The notes beneath the pieces are model-generated. The model made no database searches. It was not told the DNA's origin and worked only from the letters and a program-made list of their open reading frames with translations. A stretch of DNA of 64,000 bases from NCBI RefSeq assembly GCF_000504285.1, contig NZ_KI632511.1, positions 8,786,154-8,850,153 of the forward strand, given 5' to 3'. This DNA is from Actinospica robiniae DSM 44927. Its GTDB lineage: Bacteria; Actinomycetota; Actinomycetes; Streptomycetales; Catenulisporaceae. Positions 52,924 through 62,328 of this stretch are shown here, one piece after another (the stretch's first letter is position 1; every line of letters starts with the position of its first letter). A program made the position numbers and the translations under genes.

Positions 52924-52947
52924 CGAGGGGCTGACTGAAGGCCCTCG
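52924..52947 (+). terminator. Stem-loop after the sedolisin gene
   Basis: CGAGGG and CCCTCG flank a short loop 25 bases after the sedolisin stop, giving a 6-7 bp G/C stem. There is no U-tract, so the call rests on position and stem strength. Confidence 0.5.
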
Positions 52948-52972
52948 TCCCGCTCGCGACGGCCGAAGATCT

Positions 52973-52996
52973 ACAGTTAACTGTACAGTTCACTGT
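52973..52996. promoter_or_regulatory. Tandem palindromic operators of the MarR gene
   Basis: A perfect palindrome ACAGTTAACTGT (52973-52984) is followed at once by the near-copy ACAGTTCACTGT (52985-52996). TAATCT at ~53005 is a likely -10 for a leaderless MarR message starting close to ATG 53018, so a protein bound here would sit over the -35 region. Confidence 0.7.
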
Positions 52997-53017
52997 GGAA
53001 GTAGTAATCTTGAAGGC

Positions 53018-53497
53018 ATGGACGAGAGGGACGAGGGCCGCCCGGCCACGAGCACCGCGCACGCCGACGGCGACGTCGAGGTGGGCGCGGTCGCGGCTGA
53101 CCTGCGGCTGGTCGTGGTGCAGCTGCTGCGCCGCCTGCGCGAGCAGGCCCCCGGCAGCGACCTGACCAAGTCCCAGTCCACGGTCCTCGGCCTGCTCGAG
53201 ACGCTCGGCTCCGCCACCGCGACCGAGCTGGCCAAGGCGCAGGGGATGCGGCCGCAGTCGATGGCCGCCATCGTCGCCGCGCTCCAGTCCTTCGGGCTGG
53301 TCGCCGGCGCGCCCGACCCGCGGGACGGGCGCAAGACGGTGCTGAGCCTGACCGAGAAGGCGCGGGAGGAGTTCCGCACCGGCCGGCTGGCCAAAGAGGA
53401 CTGGCTGACCTCGGCGCTCGTGGCGACCCTCACGCCTGAGCAGATCGCCCAGGTGGCCGAGGTCGTCCCGCTGCTGCGGCGGCTCGGCCAGGCCTAG
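53018..53497 (+). CDS. MarR-family transcriptional regulator
   Basis: This 159-residue winged-helix regulator has SQSTVLGLLETLGSATATEL, the recognition region GMRPQSMAAIVAAL, and the wing DPRDGRKTVLSLTEKAR. ATG 53018 is the start. It lies just after two abutting palindromes that are probably its own operators, and 120 bp ahead of an isochorismatase-like gene and an efflux pump. It likely represses both and responds to a small toxic or phenolic compound. Confidence 0.9.
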   Translation: MDERDEGRPATSTAHADGDVEVGAVAADLRLVVVQLLRRLREQAPGSDLTKSQSTVLGLLETLGSATATELAKAQGMRPQSMAAIVAALQSFGLVAGAPDPRDGRKTVLSLTEKAREEFRTGRLAKEDWLTSALVATLTPEQIAQVAEVVPLLRRLGQA

Positions 53498-53619
53498 CCG
53501 CGCCCGCAACCCGATCCACCACCGACTTCCCGCGTCCCCGCCCGCCGTCGCGTCCGCGTCCCCGCGCCGGCCGCCGTCGGGCGTGCCCGGCTGCCCCGGA
53601 ACACTGAGAGGAAAAGACC

Positions 53620-54192
53620 ATGGCCTTCACCGCCATCGACCCGACCACCGCGCTGATCGTGATCGACCTGCAGCGGGGCATCGTCGATCTGCCGCTGGCC
53701 CATGCCGGCAGCGGGGTGGTGGACAACTCGGTCCGCCTCGTGCGCGAGTTCCGCAGCCGCAACCTGCCGGTCGTGCTGGTCAACGTGGCCGGCTCGCCCC
53801 CCGGTCGCACCGATGAGAACGGCGGCGCAGCGGCGCGCCGCGCCTTCCCGGACGGCTGGACCGCGCTGATCGACGAACTCGACGTGCAGCCCAGCGACAT
53901 CCTGGTGACCAAGTACGCGCGCGGCGCCTTCTCCGGCACCGGCCTGACCGAGACTTTGCGCGGCGCCGGCGTCACCCAGGTCGTCATCGCCGGCATCGCC
54001 ACCGGCTCCGGCGTCGAGTCCACCGCCCGCACCGCGCACGAGGACGGCTTCCACGTCAGCCTGCCGGTCGACGCCATGACCGACAGCGTGCTGGAGAAAC
54101 ACGACCACTCCGTCGCCAAGGTCTTCCCGCGCATCGCCGAGACCGGCACCACCGACGAACTGCTGCGGCTGCTCGAAAGCGGGCAACGATGA
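53620..54192 (+). CDS. Isochorismatase-family cysteine hydrolase
   Basis: This 190-residue hydrolase has the catalytic Asp in VIDLQRGIVD and Lys in LVTKYARGAF. The place of the nucleophile Cys after the cis-peptide reads VVIAGIATGSGVESTART, where the normal V-C-T segment is replaced (A-T-G-S-G-V-E-S-T). With the cysteine missing it may be a non-thiol member, as in true isochorismatases such as EntB/PhzD that use Asp and Lys only. ATG 53620 follows GAGAGGAA. The stop overlaps the MFS start (ATGA). Confidence 0.82.
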   Translation: MAFTAIDPTTALIVIDLQRGIVDLPLAHAGSGVVDNSVRLVREFRSRNLPVVLVNVAGSPPGRTDENGGAAARRAFPDGWTALIDELDVQPSDILVTKYARGAFSGTGLTETLRGAGVTQVVIAGIATGSGVESTARTAHEDGFHVSLPVDAMTDSVLEKHDHSVAKVFPRIAETGTTDELLRLLESGQR

Positions 54193-55628
54193 CAGCGGCC
54201 ACCGCCGCGCGGCCCGAGACGCCCGCGCCCGGCGAGGACTCCGGCCGGGAACCCGGCCGGGGCAAGCCCTTCGGCTGGCGGTTCATCAGCCCTCTGCTGC
54301 TCGGCTCCAGTCTCAACCCGATCAACAGCTCGATGATCGCCACCGGGCTGGTGGGCATCGGCGTGGACTTCCACAAGGGCCCCGGCACCACCGCCACGCT
54401 CATCTCCGTGCTGTACCTGTGCAGCGCGGTGATGCAGCCGACCATGGGCAAGCTGGCCACCGTCTTCGGCGCGCGCCGGGTGTTCCTGGTCGGCGTCTCG
54501 ATCCTGCTGCTCGGCGGCGTGCTCGGCGCGGCCGCGCCGGCCTTCGGCTTCCTCGTGGTCTCCCGGGCGCTGATCGGCGTGGGCACCTCGGCCGCGTATC
54601 CGACCGCGATGGCGCTGGTGCGCAAGCGCGCCGACGAGCTCGGCACCGGTGTGCCGAGCCGGGTACTGGGCAACTTCTCGATCGCCTCGCAGGTCACCAT
54701 CGTGGTCGGGCTGCCGCTCGGCGGCGTGCTGGCCGGCGCCTTCGGCTGGCGCGCGCTGTTCCTGGTGAACGTGCCGCTGGCCCTGCTGACGCTGGTGTGC
54801 ACGCTGATCGGGGTGCCGCGCGAGGGCCGCCGGCAGGTGGAACACCGCTCGCTGGCGACCACCGTGGACGTGGTCGGCATCGCCCTGTTCGCCGCCACGA
54901 TCGTCGGCGTGCTGGTTTTCCTCTCCGGGCTCGGTCAGCCGCGCTGGTGGCTGCTGGCCACGGCGTTGGTGCTGGCGGGCGTGCTGATCGGCTGGGAGCG
55001 CCGGGCCTCGAAGCCGCTGATCGACGTGCGCATGCTGGCCCGCAACCCGCGCGTGCTGCGTACCTACATCCGCCAGACGCTCGCGTCGTTGGGCACGTAC
55101 ACCGCGCTCTACGGCCTGAGCCAGTGGATGGAGGGCGCGGCCCACTACTCGGCGTCCCAGGTGGGCCTGATCCTGCTGCCGCTCTCGGGCGTCAGCGTCG
55201 TGCTCGCGCGGATGGTGTCCACCAAGGGCTGGGTGAAGGTGCCGTTGGTGCTGACCGGCGTGTGCCTGGTGCTGACCGGCGTGGTCATGCTCACGATCAC
55301 GCACAGCTCACCCGTCCTGCTCCTGATCGGCATGTCGCTGCTGTTCGGATTCGCCAACGGGTTCAGCGGATACGCGAACCAGGCGACGCTCTACCTGCAG
55401 TCGAGCGCGAAGGACATCGCGGTGGCCTCCGGTCTGTACCGGACGTTCACCTACTTCGGCGCGATCTTCTCCTCGAGCTTGATCGCCATCGCCTTCGGCA
55501 GCAGCGCAACCGACCACGGCCTGCACTCCGTGGCCTACGTGATCTCCGGCATCGGCGTGCTGACCGGCCTGATGGCGCTGCTGGACCGCACGATCCCGCG
55601 CCGCGCCGAGCAGAAGCGCGGCGAGTGA
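54189..55628 (+). CDS. MFS drug efflux transporter (DHA2-like)
   Basis: This 479-residue major-facilitator protein has 13-14 hydrophobic segments. LNPINSSMIATGLVGIGVDF is the first helix of EmrB/QacA-like drug/proton antiporters, and the GVGTSAAYPTAMALVRKRA and GLPLGGVLAGAFGWRALFLVNVPLA motifs follow. It pumps an unknown compound out of the cell. Its ATG overlaps the isochorismatase stop, which couples export and hydrolysis under one MarR switch. Confidence 0.9.
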   Translation: MTAATAARPETPAPGEDSGREPGRGKPFGWRFISPLLLGSSLNPINSSMIATGLVGIGVDFHKGPGTTATLISVLYLCSAVMQPTMGKLATVFGARRVFLVGVSILLLGGVLGAAAPAFGFLVVSRALIGVGTSAAYPTAMALVRKRADELGTGVPSRVLGNFSIASQVTIVVGLPLGGVLAGAFGWRALFLVNVPLALLTLVCTLIGVPREGRRQVEHRSLATTVDVVGIALFAATIVGVLVFLSGLGQPRWWLLATALVLAGVLIGWERRASKPLIDVRMLARNPRVLRTYIRQTLASLGTYTALYGLSQWMEGAAHYSASQVGLILLPLSGVSVVLARMVSTKGWVKVPLVLTGVCLVLTGVVMLTITHSSPVLLLIGMSLLFGFANGFSGYANQATLYLQSSAKDIAVASGLYRTFTYFGAIFSSSLIAIAFGSSATDHGLHSVAYVISGIGVLTGLMALLDRTIPRRAEQKRGE

Positions 55629-55638
55629 CCTTCGGGGG

Positions 55639-56178
55639 TCAGCTGATGGAGGCGGCGATGGCGCGGGCGCAGTCCAGCGACTCGGTGTGTGTGGTGTCGA
55701 CTTCGAGGTCGTAGCGCACACCCTCGTGCACCGAATCCGCCTGCGATGCGGCCATCCCCGCCACGCGGTCCCCGCGGGCGAGCTCGCGGCCGGTCGCGAC
55801 GGCCATTTCGCAGTGCACGCCGATCCAGGCGACGCGCACGTCGGCCAAGACCTTGCGCCACTCCTGCTGAGTCCCCGCGCCGCCGAGGAAGACGTCGTCG
55901 ATGATGATTTTCGCGCCCTCGCGCGCCATCGTCGCGATGCCCTCGCGCCACGCCGCCTGCAACGCGCGGAACTCGGGCCCGACGCTGACCTCGCCGTCCG
56001 CCGCGAGCACGATCCCGTCGGCGGAGGTGCTCATCCGCGCCGGCATGGCCTCGATCAGCGAGTCGGTCCCGAACGCCAGCCACTGTTCGGGCAGTACGGC
56101 CTGCAGGCACCGCGCGATGCCGGACTTGCCCGAACTCGAGCCGCCGTTGAGCATGATCACCTGAGTCGCAACCGTCAC
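55639..56178 (-). CDS. Chloramphenicol phosphotransferase-like P-loop kinase
   Basis: This 179-residue P-loop kinase has Walker A GGSSSGKS at residues 12-19 and Asp39 in [10 protein letters not shown], equivalent to the catalytic Asp37 of the Streptomyces venezuelae enzyme that phosphorylates chloramphenicol. [10 protein letters not shown] carries the second acidic strand. The family also includes kinases of other small alcohols, so resistance is possible but unproved. The GTG start at 56178 closely follows TAGGCT and is probably leaderless. Confidence 0.85.
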   Translation of the reverse strand: MTVATQVIMLNGGSSSGKSGIARCLQAVLPEQWLAFGTDSLIEAMPARMSTSADGIVLAADGEVSVGPEFRALQAAWREGIATMAREGAKIIIDDVFLGGAGTQQEWRKVLADVRVAWIGVHCEMAVATGRELARGDRVAGMAASQADSVHEGVRYDLEVDTTHTESLDCARAIAASIS

Positions 56179-56224
56179 GCGGCCCAGCCTAGATCGTGCT
56201 CCGCGGTTCCGGCGACCGGCCGGA

Positions 56225-56968
56225 TCACCACACCTGCAGCGACATGACGTAGCCGTAGCCGGGCGTGTAGTGGGTGCTGAGGAAGTACGTGGCCGAGCCG
56301 AAGGCCGGGGTGGCCGAGACGGTCTGCCGGCCGTCCGTCAGGCCGTTGATCTGCTTGAGCTCGGGCCCGATCTGCGCGCGCAGCCAGGCTTCGGCGTCGG
56401 ACTCGGATGCGCCGGAGAGGCCGGTCTGCACGCACAGCAGCAGCGTGTTCGTGATCTGAGTCACCGCGGCGGCGCTCGTCGGCTCGAAGTTCTGCGCGGA
56501 GCAGGTCGGCTCCGGCATGCCGTTGGGAAGCAGCGTCTGCACGCCCACCTCCAGCTGGCCTATCTGGTCGGTGGTCCAGCGCCAGGAGTTGTAGGTCTCC
56601 GCAGGGTCCTGCCAGTCGTTCTGGGTGGACTTCGGACCGGCCACGCTGTGGGCGTGGTTGAGCCAGTTCGACCAGTCCCAGGCCACGGTCAGCTGCCGGG
56701 TGGCCGGAAGCGCGCGGTAGTCGGTGGGGACGGGGCTGCCGGGGTGCAGCGACGGCTGGACGACCGGGGCGTCCGAGGCATTGACGTCGACCGTGCCGAC
56801 CTGGCTCGCGGTCGGGCCGGCCTTGGGCCGGCCGGCGGCGTCGTTCGCGTTGGCGTGGTCGCCGGTGCAGGCCGACGCGGCCAGGGCGAGCAGGAGGGCG
56901 CACGAGCCGGCGGCGGCCCCCGCGGTGAGCTTGCGGCGAGTGCGGGTGGGGGCGATGCGGTCGGCCAC
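56225..56968 (-). CDS. Secreted lipoprotein of unknown function
   Basis: This 247-residue protein has a charged N-terminus, a hydrophobic core and a lipobox LAASAC, so it is anchored outside the membrane. The mature part has [13 protein letters not shown] and [17 protein letters not shown], rich in tryptophan, with three cysteines. I do not recognise the family. GTG 56968 follows GGGAGG at a good distance; the longer frame to 57145 has no signal peptide at its start. Confidence 0.72.
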   Translation of the reverse strand: MADRIAPTRTRRKLTAGAAAGSCALLLALAASACTGDHANANDAAGRPKAGPTASQVGTVDVNASDAPVVQPSLHPGSPVPTDYRALPATRQLTVAWDWSNWLNHAHSVAGPKSTQNDWQDPAETYNSWRWTTDQIGQLEVGVQTLLPNGMPEPTCSAQNFEPTSAAAVTQITNTLLLCVQTGLSGASESDAEAWLRAQIGPELKQINGLTDGRQTVSATPAFGSATYFLSTHYTPGYGYVMSLQVW

Positions 56969-57239
56969 GGGTCCTCCCTGGCTTCCGGCCGTCTTCGGCG
57001 GCCTGAGCTCGGATGTTTCGAAGAGCGCCGTCAGTCTACTGATCAGCCCTCGGACGTCCAGCGATCTCGCCGGGGCGCGCCCGGGCCGCGTCGGCGACCT
57101 GCGCCGGTGCGCGCGGAGGGGGCGTGAAAACTTGTGTATTTTCACTGGAACGGGTCAACTCGGCGCCGAAAGGGCGCGGCGCGGGCGGCCGCGGCCTAAG
57201 CTCGTGCGGGAGAATGGACACACAGCCGGAGTAGTCGGG

Positions 57240-59459
57240 GTGAGGGTGGACGGCGTCGGGGGACCGAAGGGCAATCTGCCCGTCGGCACGACCAGTTTCA
57301 TCGGCCGCCGGGCCGAACTGGACGAACTCAGTGCCCTGCTGTCCGCCTCCCGGCTGGTGACGATCACCGGCGTCGGCGGGGTGGGCAAGTCCCGGCTGGC
57401 CCTGGCCGCGGCCGCGCGCGCGGCGGGCCGGTTCCGGGACGGGGTCTGGCTGGTGCGGCTCTCCGCCGTCGCCGACGCCGATCTGCTCGCCTACACCGTG
57501 GCCGCGGCGGTGCGGCTGGTCGACCAGACCACCCGGCCGCCGCTGGACGTGCTCGTGGACCATCTGGCCGACCGCCGGCTGCTGCTCATCCTCGACACCT
57601 GCGAACATCTGGTCGACGCCTGCGCGGACCTGGTCGAGCGGCTGCTGCGCGGGGCGCCGCGGCTGACCGTGCTGGCCACCAGCCGCCAGTCCCTCGGCGC
57701 GGTCGGCGAGCAGACGCTGCGCCTCGCCCCGCTCTCGCTCGACCCGCCGCGGCCGGAGCCGCCGCCGGGGCCGGTGGGCGTGCGCGAGCCGGGCGAGGGC
57801 GAAGCCCCCGCGGCGCTCTCGGAGGCGGTGCAGCTGTTCGTGGCCCGGGCGGCCGCGGTCACCCCCGACTTCGCCGTCACGGCCGAGAACCGCGCGCAGG
57901 TCGCACTGGTCTGCGACCGGCTCGAGGGGATCCCGCTCGCGATCGAGCTCGCCGCCGTGCGGACCAGGACCCTGACACCGCAGCAGATCCTGGACCGGCT
58001 CGAGGACCGCTTCGTCCTGCTGCACCGGCCGGAGGAGGGGGAGCCGGCCGGCGAGCGCGGCGTGCCGGACCGGCATCAGCGGCTGCTGACCACGGTCGGC
58101 TGGAGCCATGAGCTGTGCGGCAGCGACGAAAGGCTGGCCTGGGCCCGGCTTTCGGTCTTCCCCGGGGCTTTCGACGTGCAGGCCGCGCGGGCCGTGTGCG
58201 CCGACGAGTGGCTGCCGGCCGACGCGGTGCACGAGGTGCTGACCCGGATGGTCGCGAAGTCCCTGCTGATCCGCAACGGCCCGGCCGGCGCCCCGCGCTA
58301 CCGGATGCTCGACACGATCCGCGAATACGGCGCGCGCTGGCTGACCGAGCTGGGCCAGAGCGCGACCGCGCGGCAGCGGCTGCGCGACCACTACCTGCGG
58401 CTGGCCCGGCGCGGCGAGCAGGCCTGGTTCGGGCCGGACCAGGCCGGCTGGTTCGCCCGGATGACCTTGGAGCACGAGAACATCCGGGCCGCGCTCGAGC
58501 TGAGCCTGGGCGAGTTCGACGACGGCGAGAGCGCGCTCGACCTGGCCGGCACGCTCTGGTTCTTCTGGGTCGGCGCCGGGCATCTGGCCGAGGGGCGGCG
58601 CTTCCTGCACCGCGCCCTGGACGCCGCGACGGCTCCCGGGGCCGGGCCGGCCACCACCAAGGCGCTGTGGGTGATCGGCTATATCTCGGTGCTGCAGGGA
58701 GATCTGCCCCTCGCCATCAGCATGCTGATCCGATGCCGGGCGCTGGCCAAGGTGGAGGGGGACGAGCGGGCCGAGGCGTACGCGGTGCACCGGCTCGGCT
58801 GCGCCGCCCTCATCGGCGACCGGCACGCCAGGGCCGCGGCCCTGTTCGCCGAGGCGCTGGACCGCTACTGCGCCCTCGGCGAGGTCAACAGCAACGTGAT
58901 CATGGGCTGGGTGGAGCTGGCCATGGCCGCGGCCTTCACCGGCGAACTCGACCGCGCCACCCGGCTGTGCGAGCAGGCGGTCGCGCTGTGCGAGGAGTAC
59001 GGCGAACGCTGGGCCAAGTCGTACGCGCTGTACGTGCTCGCCTTCATCGCCTTCACCCACGCCGAGCCGGACCGCGCCGCCGAACTGGCCCGCGAGTGCC
59101 TGCGCATCAACCACTCCTTCCACGACCTGATCGGCATCGTGCTGCCGATCGAGCTGCTCGCCCTGTGCGCCGCGAACGCGGGGGAGTGCGACCACGCCGC
59201 GGTGCTGCAGGGAGCGGCCGGGCGGGTGTGGAAGACGGTCGGCACACCGCTTTTCGGCTCGGTCTACTTCGGCGCCGCGCACGTGAAGTGCCTCGATCTG
59301 GCCCAGGGGGCGCTGGGGCCGGAGCGGTATCAGGATTTGTATGAACGTGGCCTGGGTCTCGCCTTGGACGACGCCGTCGCCTGCGCGCTCGGCACCACTG
59401 TCAACCCGTGCATCGCGCGGCACGATCAACGCAAGGACGAGGCTCGCGCGGCCGACTGA
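57240..59459 (+). CDS. NB-ARC/TPR signalling ATPase lacking a DNA-binding domain
   Basis: This 739-residue STAND-type protein begins with FIGRRAELDELSALL. Walker A GVGGVGKS is at residues 44-51, followed by LLLILDTCEHL (Walker B) and VLATSRQSLG (sensor). A winged-helix NB-ARC end (YRMLDTIREYGARWL) and about six TPR-like repeats follow (~residues 400-735). AfsR- or MalT-like relatives carry a SARP or LuxR helix-turn-helix; here both ends lack one. The GTG start at 57240 has CGGAG eight bases upstream. It may work by binding a partner regulator. Confidence 0.83.
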   Translation: MRVDGVGGPKGNLPVGTTSFIGRRAELDELSALLSASRLVTITGVGGVGKSRLALAAAARAAGRFRDGVWLVRLSAVADADLLAYTVAAAVRLVDQTTRPPLDVLVDHLADRRLLLILDTCEHLVDACADLVERLLRGAPRLTVLATSRQSLGAVGEQTLRLAPLSLDPPRPEPPPGPVGVREPGEGEAPAALSEAVQLFVARAAAVTPDFAVTAENRAQVALVCDRLEGIPLAIELAAVRTRTLTPQQILDRLEDRFVLLHRPEEGEPAGERGVPDRHQRLLTTVGWSHELCGSDERLAWARLSVFPGAFDVQAARAVCADEWLPADAVHEVLTRMVAKSLLIRNGPAGAPRYRMLDTIREYGARWLTELGQSATARQRLRDHYLRLARRGEQAWFGPDQAGWFARMTLEHENIRAALELSLGEFDDGESALDLAGTLWFFWVGAGHLAEGRRFLHRALDAATAPGAGPATTKALWVIGYISVLQGDLPLAISMLIRCRALAKVEGDERAEAYAVHRLGCAALIGDRHARAAALFAEALDRYCALGEVNSNVIMGWVELAMAAAFTGELDRATRLCEQAVALCEEYGERWAKSYALYVLAFIAFTHAEPDRAAELARECLRINHSFHDLIGIVLPIELLALCAANAGECDHAAVLQGAAGRVWKTVGTPLFGSVYFGAAHVKCLDLAQGALGPERYQDLYERGLGLALDDAVACALGTTVNPCIARHDQRKDEARAAD

Positions 59460-59560
59460 ACCAGGCCGTGGAACCCCTGCGCGCCACCGTGCGGACTGGA
59501 CTGATCCACGTGCGCGCGGGCCGCTCGCGGACGGTGTGTCAGGCCACGGCCACGGGTCTC

Positions 59561-59589
59561 TTGACAGTGCATCTGGTCTAGTCCATTCT
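59561..59589 (+). promoter_or_regulatory. Chitinase promoter with DasR-type site
   Basis: TTGACA (59561-59566) and CATTCT (59584-59589) form a -35/-10 pair at 17 bp. Between and into them lies TGGTCTAGTCCA (59574-59585), one base from the known DasR element TGGTCTAGACCA. DasR is the GlcNAc-responsive repressor of chitinase genes in Streptomyces. Confidence 0.7.
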
Positions 59590-59673
59590 CACGGCTCAGG
59601 GGGGCCGGCGGCGGCGCCCGGAACGGCGCACGGCGGCGGAACACCTTCCACACCCACGTGAAGGAGCAGATCA

Positions 59674-60924
59674 GTGCGCAGATACCGGGCCGCGATCGCC
59701 GCGGCCTCCAGCACGGCCCTGTTGGCCGCCGGCACCGTCGCCGGCGTCACGCTCTCCACGTCGACGGCCTACGCCGCGACCGCGCTCAGCAGCAACTGGT
59801 ACGCCTCGGCTCCGTACGACATGCCGCTGGACAACAACCCGCCGAGCCTCACCTCGGTGCTCGCGGCCACCGGCGAGAAGGCGTTCGTGCTCGCCTTCGT
59901 GCTCGCCGAGAACGGCAGCAGCTGCGCCCCGGCCTGGGACGGCGGCTCGTCCACGGTCTCCTCCTCGGACGCGGTGGGCAGCCAGATCAGCGCCCTGCGG
60001 GCGGCCGGCGGCGACGTGTCCGTCTCCTTCGGCGGCTACAACGGCACCAAGCTCGGCCAGGTCTGCGGCAGTGCCTCGGCCACCGCCGCGGCCGAGCAGA
60101 GCGTGATCAGCGCCTACGGCCTGCACGCGATCGACCTGGACCTGGAAGAGCCCGAATACGAGAGCTCCTCGGCCATCGCCAACGAACTCGGCGCGGCGCA
60201 GATCCTGCAGCACAACAACGCCGGGCTCTACATCTCGGTCACCATCCCGGGCACCACCTCGGGCACCGGCTGGTTCGGCGAGCAGCTGCTGGACGAGGCC
60301 AAGACCCTCGGCTTCACCCCGAACGACTACACGATCATGCCCTTCGACGGCGGCTTCAGCGGCGCGTCCAGCCAGATCAGCGCGTTGCAGTCGTTCAACG
60401 GCATCCTGACCTCGACCTTCGGCTGGAGCTCGGCCACCGCGTACGCGCACGAGGGCGTCTCCTCGATGAACGGGCGCACCGACTCGGCCGAGTACTTCTA
60501 CCAGTCCGACTTCCAGAGCGTGCTGAGCTGGGCCGAGAGCGTGGGCCTCGGCCGGTACTCGTTCTGGTCGGTCAACCGCGACCGCGAGTGCAGCCCGCCG
60601 GACAACAACGGCACGCTCTCGGGCACCTGCTCCTCGGTCACCCAGAACAGCTGGGACTTCACCAAGTACGACGCCGAGTTCGCCGGCGCCACCCCGCCGG
60701 TGACGTCCTCGCCGACCACCTCGCAGCCGTCCGCCTCGGCCTCGCCCTCGTCGACCGGCGGCAGCGGCGGTGGCAGTTGCGCGACGGCGTGGAGCTCGAC
60801 CACCGCGTACACCTCGGGCGCCAAGGTCTCCTACAACGGCCACAACTGGACGGCCAACCAGTGGAATTACAACGAGGCGCCCGGCGGCTCCTCCGGTGCC
60901 TGGAACGACAACGGCGCCTGCTGA
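59674..60924 (+). CDS. Secreted GH18 chitinase-like protein with C-terminal CBM5/12
   Basis: This 416-residue exported protein has a signal peptide over residues 1-34 (cleavage after AYA). A GH18 barrel follows with the catalytic DLDLE at residues 154-158, Glu158 being the proton donor, and SVSFGGYNGT ahead of it. A Ser/Pro/Thr linker (~345-368) leads to a CBM5/12 chitin-binding module (CATAWSSTTAYTSGAKV to GAC). The layout resembles the ChiC-like small GH18 of Streptomyces. GTG 59674 follows AAGGAG. A DasR-type site lies in its promoter. Confidence 0.9.
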   Translation: MRRYRAAIAAASSTALLAAGTVAGVTLSTSTAYAATALSSNWYASAPYDMPLDNNPPSLTSVLAATGEKAFVLAFVLAENGSSCAPAWDGGSSTVSSSDAVGSQISALRAAGGDVSVSFGGYNGTKLGQVCGSASATAAAEQSVISAYGLHAIDLDLEEPEYESSSAIANELGAAQILQHNNAGLYISVTIPGTTSGTGWFGEQLLDEAKTLGFTPNDYTIMPFDGGFSGASSQISALQSFNGILTSTFGWSSATAYAHEGVSSMNGRTDSAEYFYQSDFQSVLSWAESVGLGRYSFWSVNRDRECSPPDNNGTLSGTCSSVTQNSWDFTKYDAEFAGATPPVTSSPTTSQPSASASPSSTGGSGGGSCATAWSSTTAYTSGAKVSYNGHNWTANQWNYNEAPGGSSGAWNDNGAC

Positions 60925-60981
60925 CCCGCCACCGGCCCGAGGCTCACGCCGTTCACGCGCGAACCGGGGGACAATGATCGG

Positions 60982-62247
60982 GTGAGAGCCCTGTCACCCT
61001 CGGAAGCCGAGAAGCTGCGCGGCCTGCGCCGGATGAAGGCCGTGGCGAGCGCCGCTCTGGTGGTCGCCACGGCCGTCTACGTGCTGGCCCGCTGGCAGAG
61101 CGGCCGCGGCGCCGGCTGGGCCGGCTATGTGGAGGCGGCCGCCGAGGCCGCGATGATCGGCGCGACCGCCGACTGGTTCGCGGTGACCGCGCTGTTCCGC
61201 CACCCGCTCGGGCTGCCCATCCCGCACACCGCGATCATCCCGCGGCGCAAGGAGGCGCTCGGCCGGTCGCTCGGCGAGTTCGTCGGCGAGAACTTCCTGG
61301 CCGGCTCGGTGGTGCGCACCCGGCTGCGCGCGGTGGGCCTGGCCGGGCGGCTCGGCAGCTGGCTGGCCGACACGGAGCACGCCGACCGGCTCGCGGTCGA
61401 GGCCTCCGGGCTGGTGCGCGGCTCGCTCTCGGTGCTCGACGACGTGAAGGTGCGTCAGGCCCTGACCGACACGGTCACCCGGGGCCTCGGCCGCACCCCG
61501 GCCGGTCCGCCGGCCGGGCGGCTGCTGGCCCGGCTGACCGAATCCGGCGCGCACAAGCCGATCGTGGACCTGCTGGCCGAACGCGCCCAGCAATGGCTCC
61601 AGGCGCATCCCGAGGCGGTCGAGATCGCGGTGGAGAGCCGCGCGCCCGGGTGGACCCCGCGGTTCCTCGACGACCGGATGGCCCGCCGGATCTACCGCGA
61701 ACTGCTGCGCGCGAGCCAGGCCGTGCGCGAGGACCCGAACCACGTGGTGCGCCGCGCGATCGACTCCTACCTGGCGAAGCTGGCCGAGGACCTGCGTAAG
61801 GACCCGGACACCATGGCCCGGGCGGATCGGCTCAAGCAGGAGCTGCTCGAGCACCCGGCCACCCAGCGGGCGGCGACGGCGGCCTGGGACGAGCTGCGCC
61901 GGATCGTGCTGGCCGGATTCACCGACGAGGGCGGGGAGCTGCGGCTGCGGCTGCGCGACGCCATCGTCTCGGTCGGGCAGCGGCTCGGCCGGGACGGCGA
62001 GTGGCGGGAACGGGCCGACGGCTGGGTCGAGCAGGCGGCCGTGCACGTGGTGACGACCTATCGGGACGAGATCACGGCCCTGATCACCGACACCGTCAAC
62101 GCCTGGGACGGCGAGGAGACCTCGCGCAAGATCGAGATCCAGGTCGGCCGGGACCTGCAGTTCATCCGGATCAACGGCACCGTGGTGGGCGCCCTGGCCG
62201 GGCTGCTGATCTACACGCTCTCCCGGCTCAGCGGCCTGGGCGGCTAG
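60982..62247 (+). CDS. DUF445 membrane protein
   Basis: This 421-residue protein has one hydrophobic segment near the N-terminus, a second around WAGYVEAAAEAAMIGATADWFAVTALF, and a C-terminal membrane anchor (VVGALAGLLIYTLSRL). The motif ADWFAVTALFRHPLGLPIPHTAIIP is the hallmark of DUF445. The long middle is helical. Function unknown; the family is broadly conserved in actinobacteria. GTG 60982 lies shortly after ACAATGAT, which could be a -10. Confidence 0.87.
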   Translation: MRALSPSEAEKLRGLRRMKAVASAALVVATAVYVLARWQSGRGAGWAGYVEAAAEAAMIGATADWFAVTALFRHPLGLPIPHTAIIPRRKEALGRSLGEFVGENFLAGSVVRTRLRAVGLAGRLGSWLADTEHADRLAVEASGLVRGSLSVLDDVKVRQALTDTVTRGLGRTPAGPPAGRLLARLTESGAHKPIVDLLAERAQQWLQAHPEAVEIAVESRAPGWTPRFLDDRMARRIYRELLRASQAVREDPNHVVRRAIDSYLAKLAEDLRKDPDTMARADRLKQELLEHPATQRAATAAWDELRRIVLAGFTDEGGELRLRLRDAIVSVGQRLGRDGEWRERADGWVEQAAVHVVTTYRDEITALITDTVNAWDGEETSRKIEIQVGRDLQFIRINGTVVGALAGLLIYTLSRLSGLGG

Positions 62248-62328
62248 CGGGGGCCGCGCGCCGGAGCCGTGTGCCGGATAGGGCGCTGGAGACGGCGCCG
62301 AAGACCCTGGTCGGGCCCGCGCCCGTTT

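Noticed and set aside
56970-57145. Longer start for the lipoprotein gene
   Set aside because: The extra ~59 residues would place the signal peptide and lipobox in the interior, while GTG 56968 has a strong ribosome site.
57036-59429. Open frame of 797 codons on the minus strand
   Set aside because: It is the antisense shadow of the NB-ARC/TPR gene and has low-complexity Arg/Gly/Val composition.
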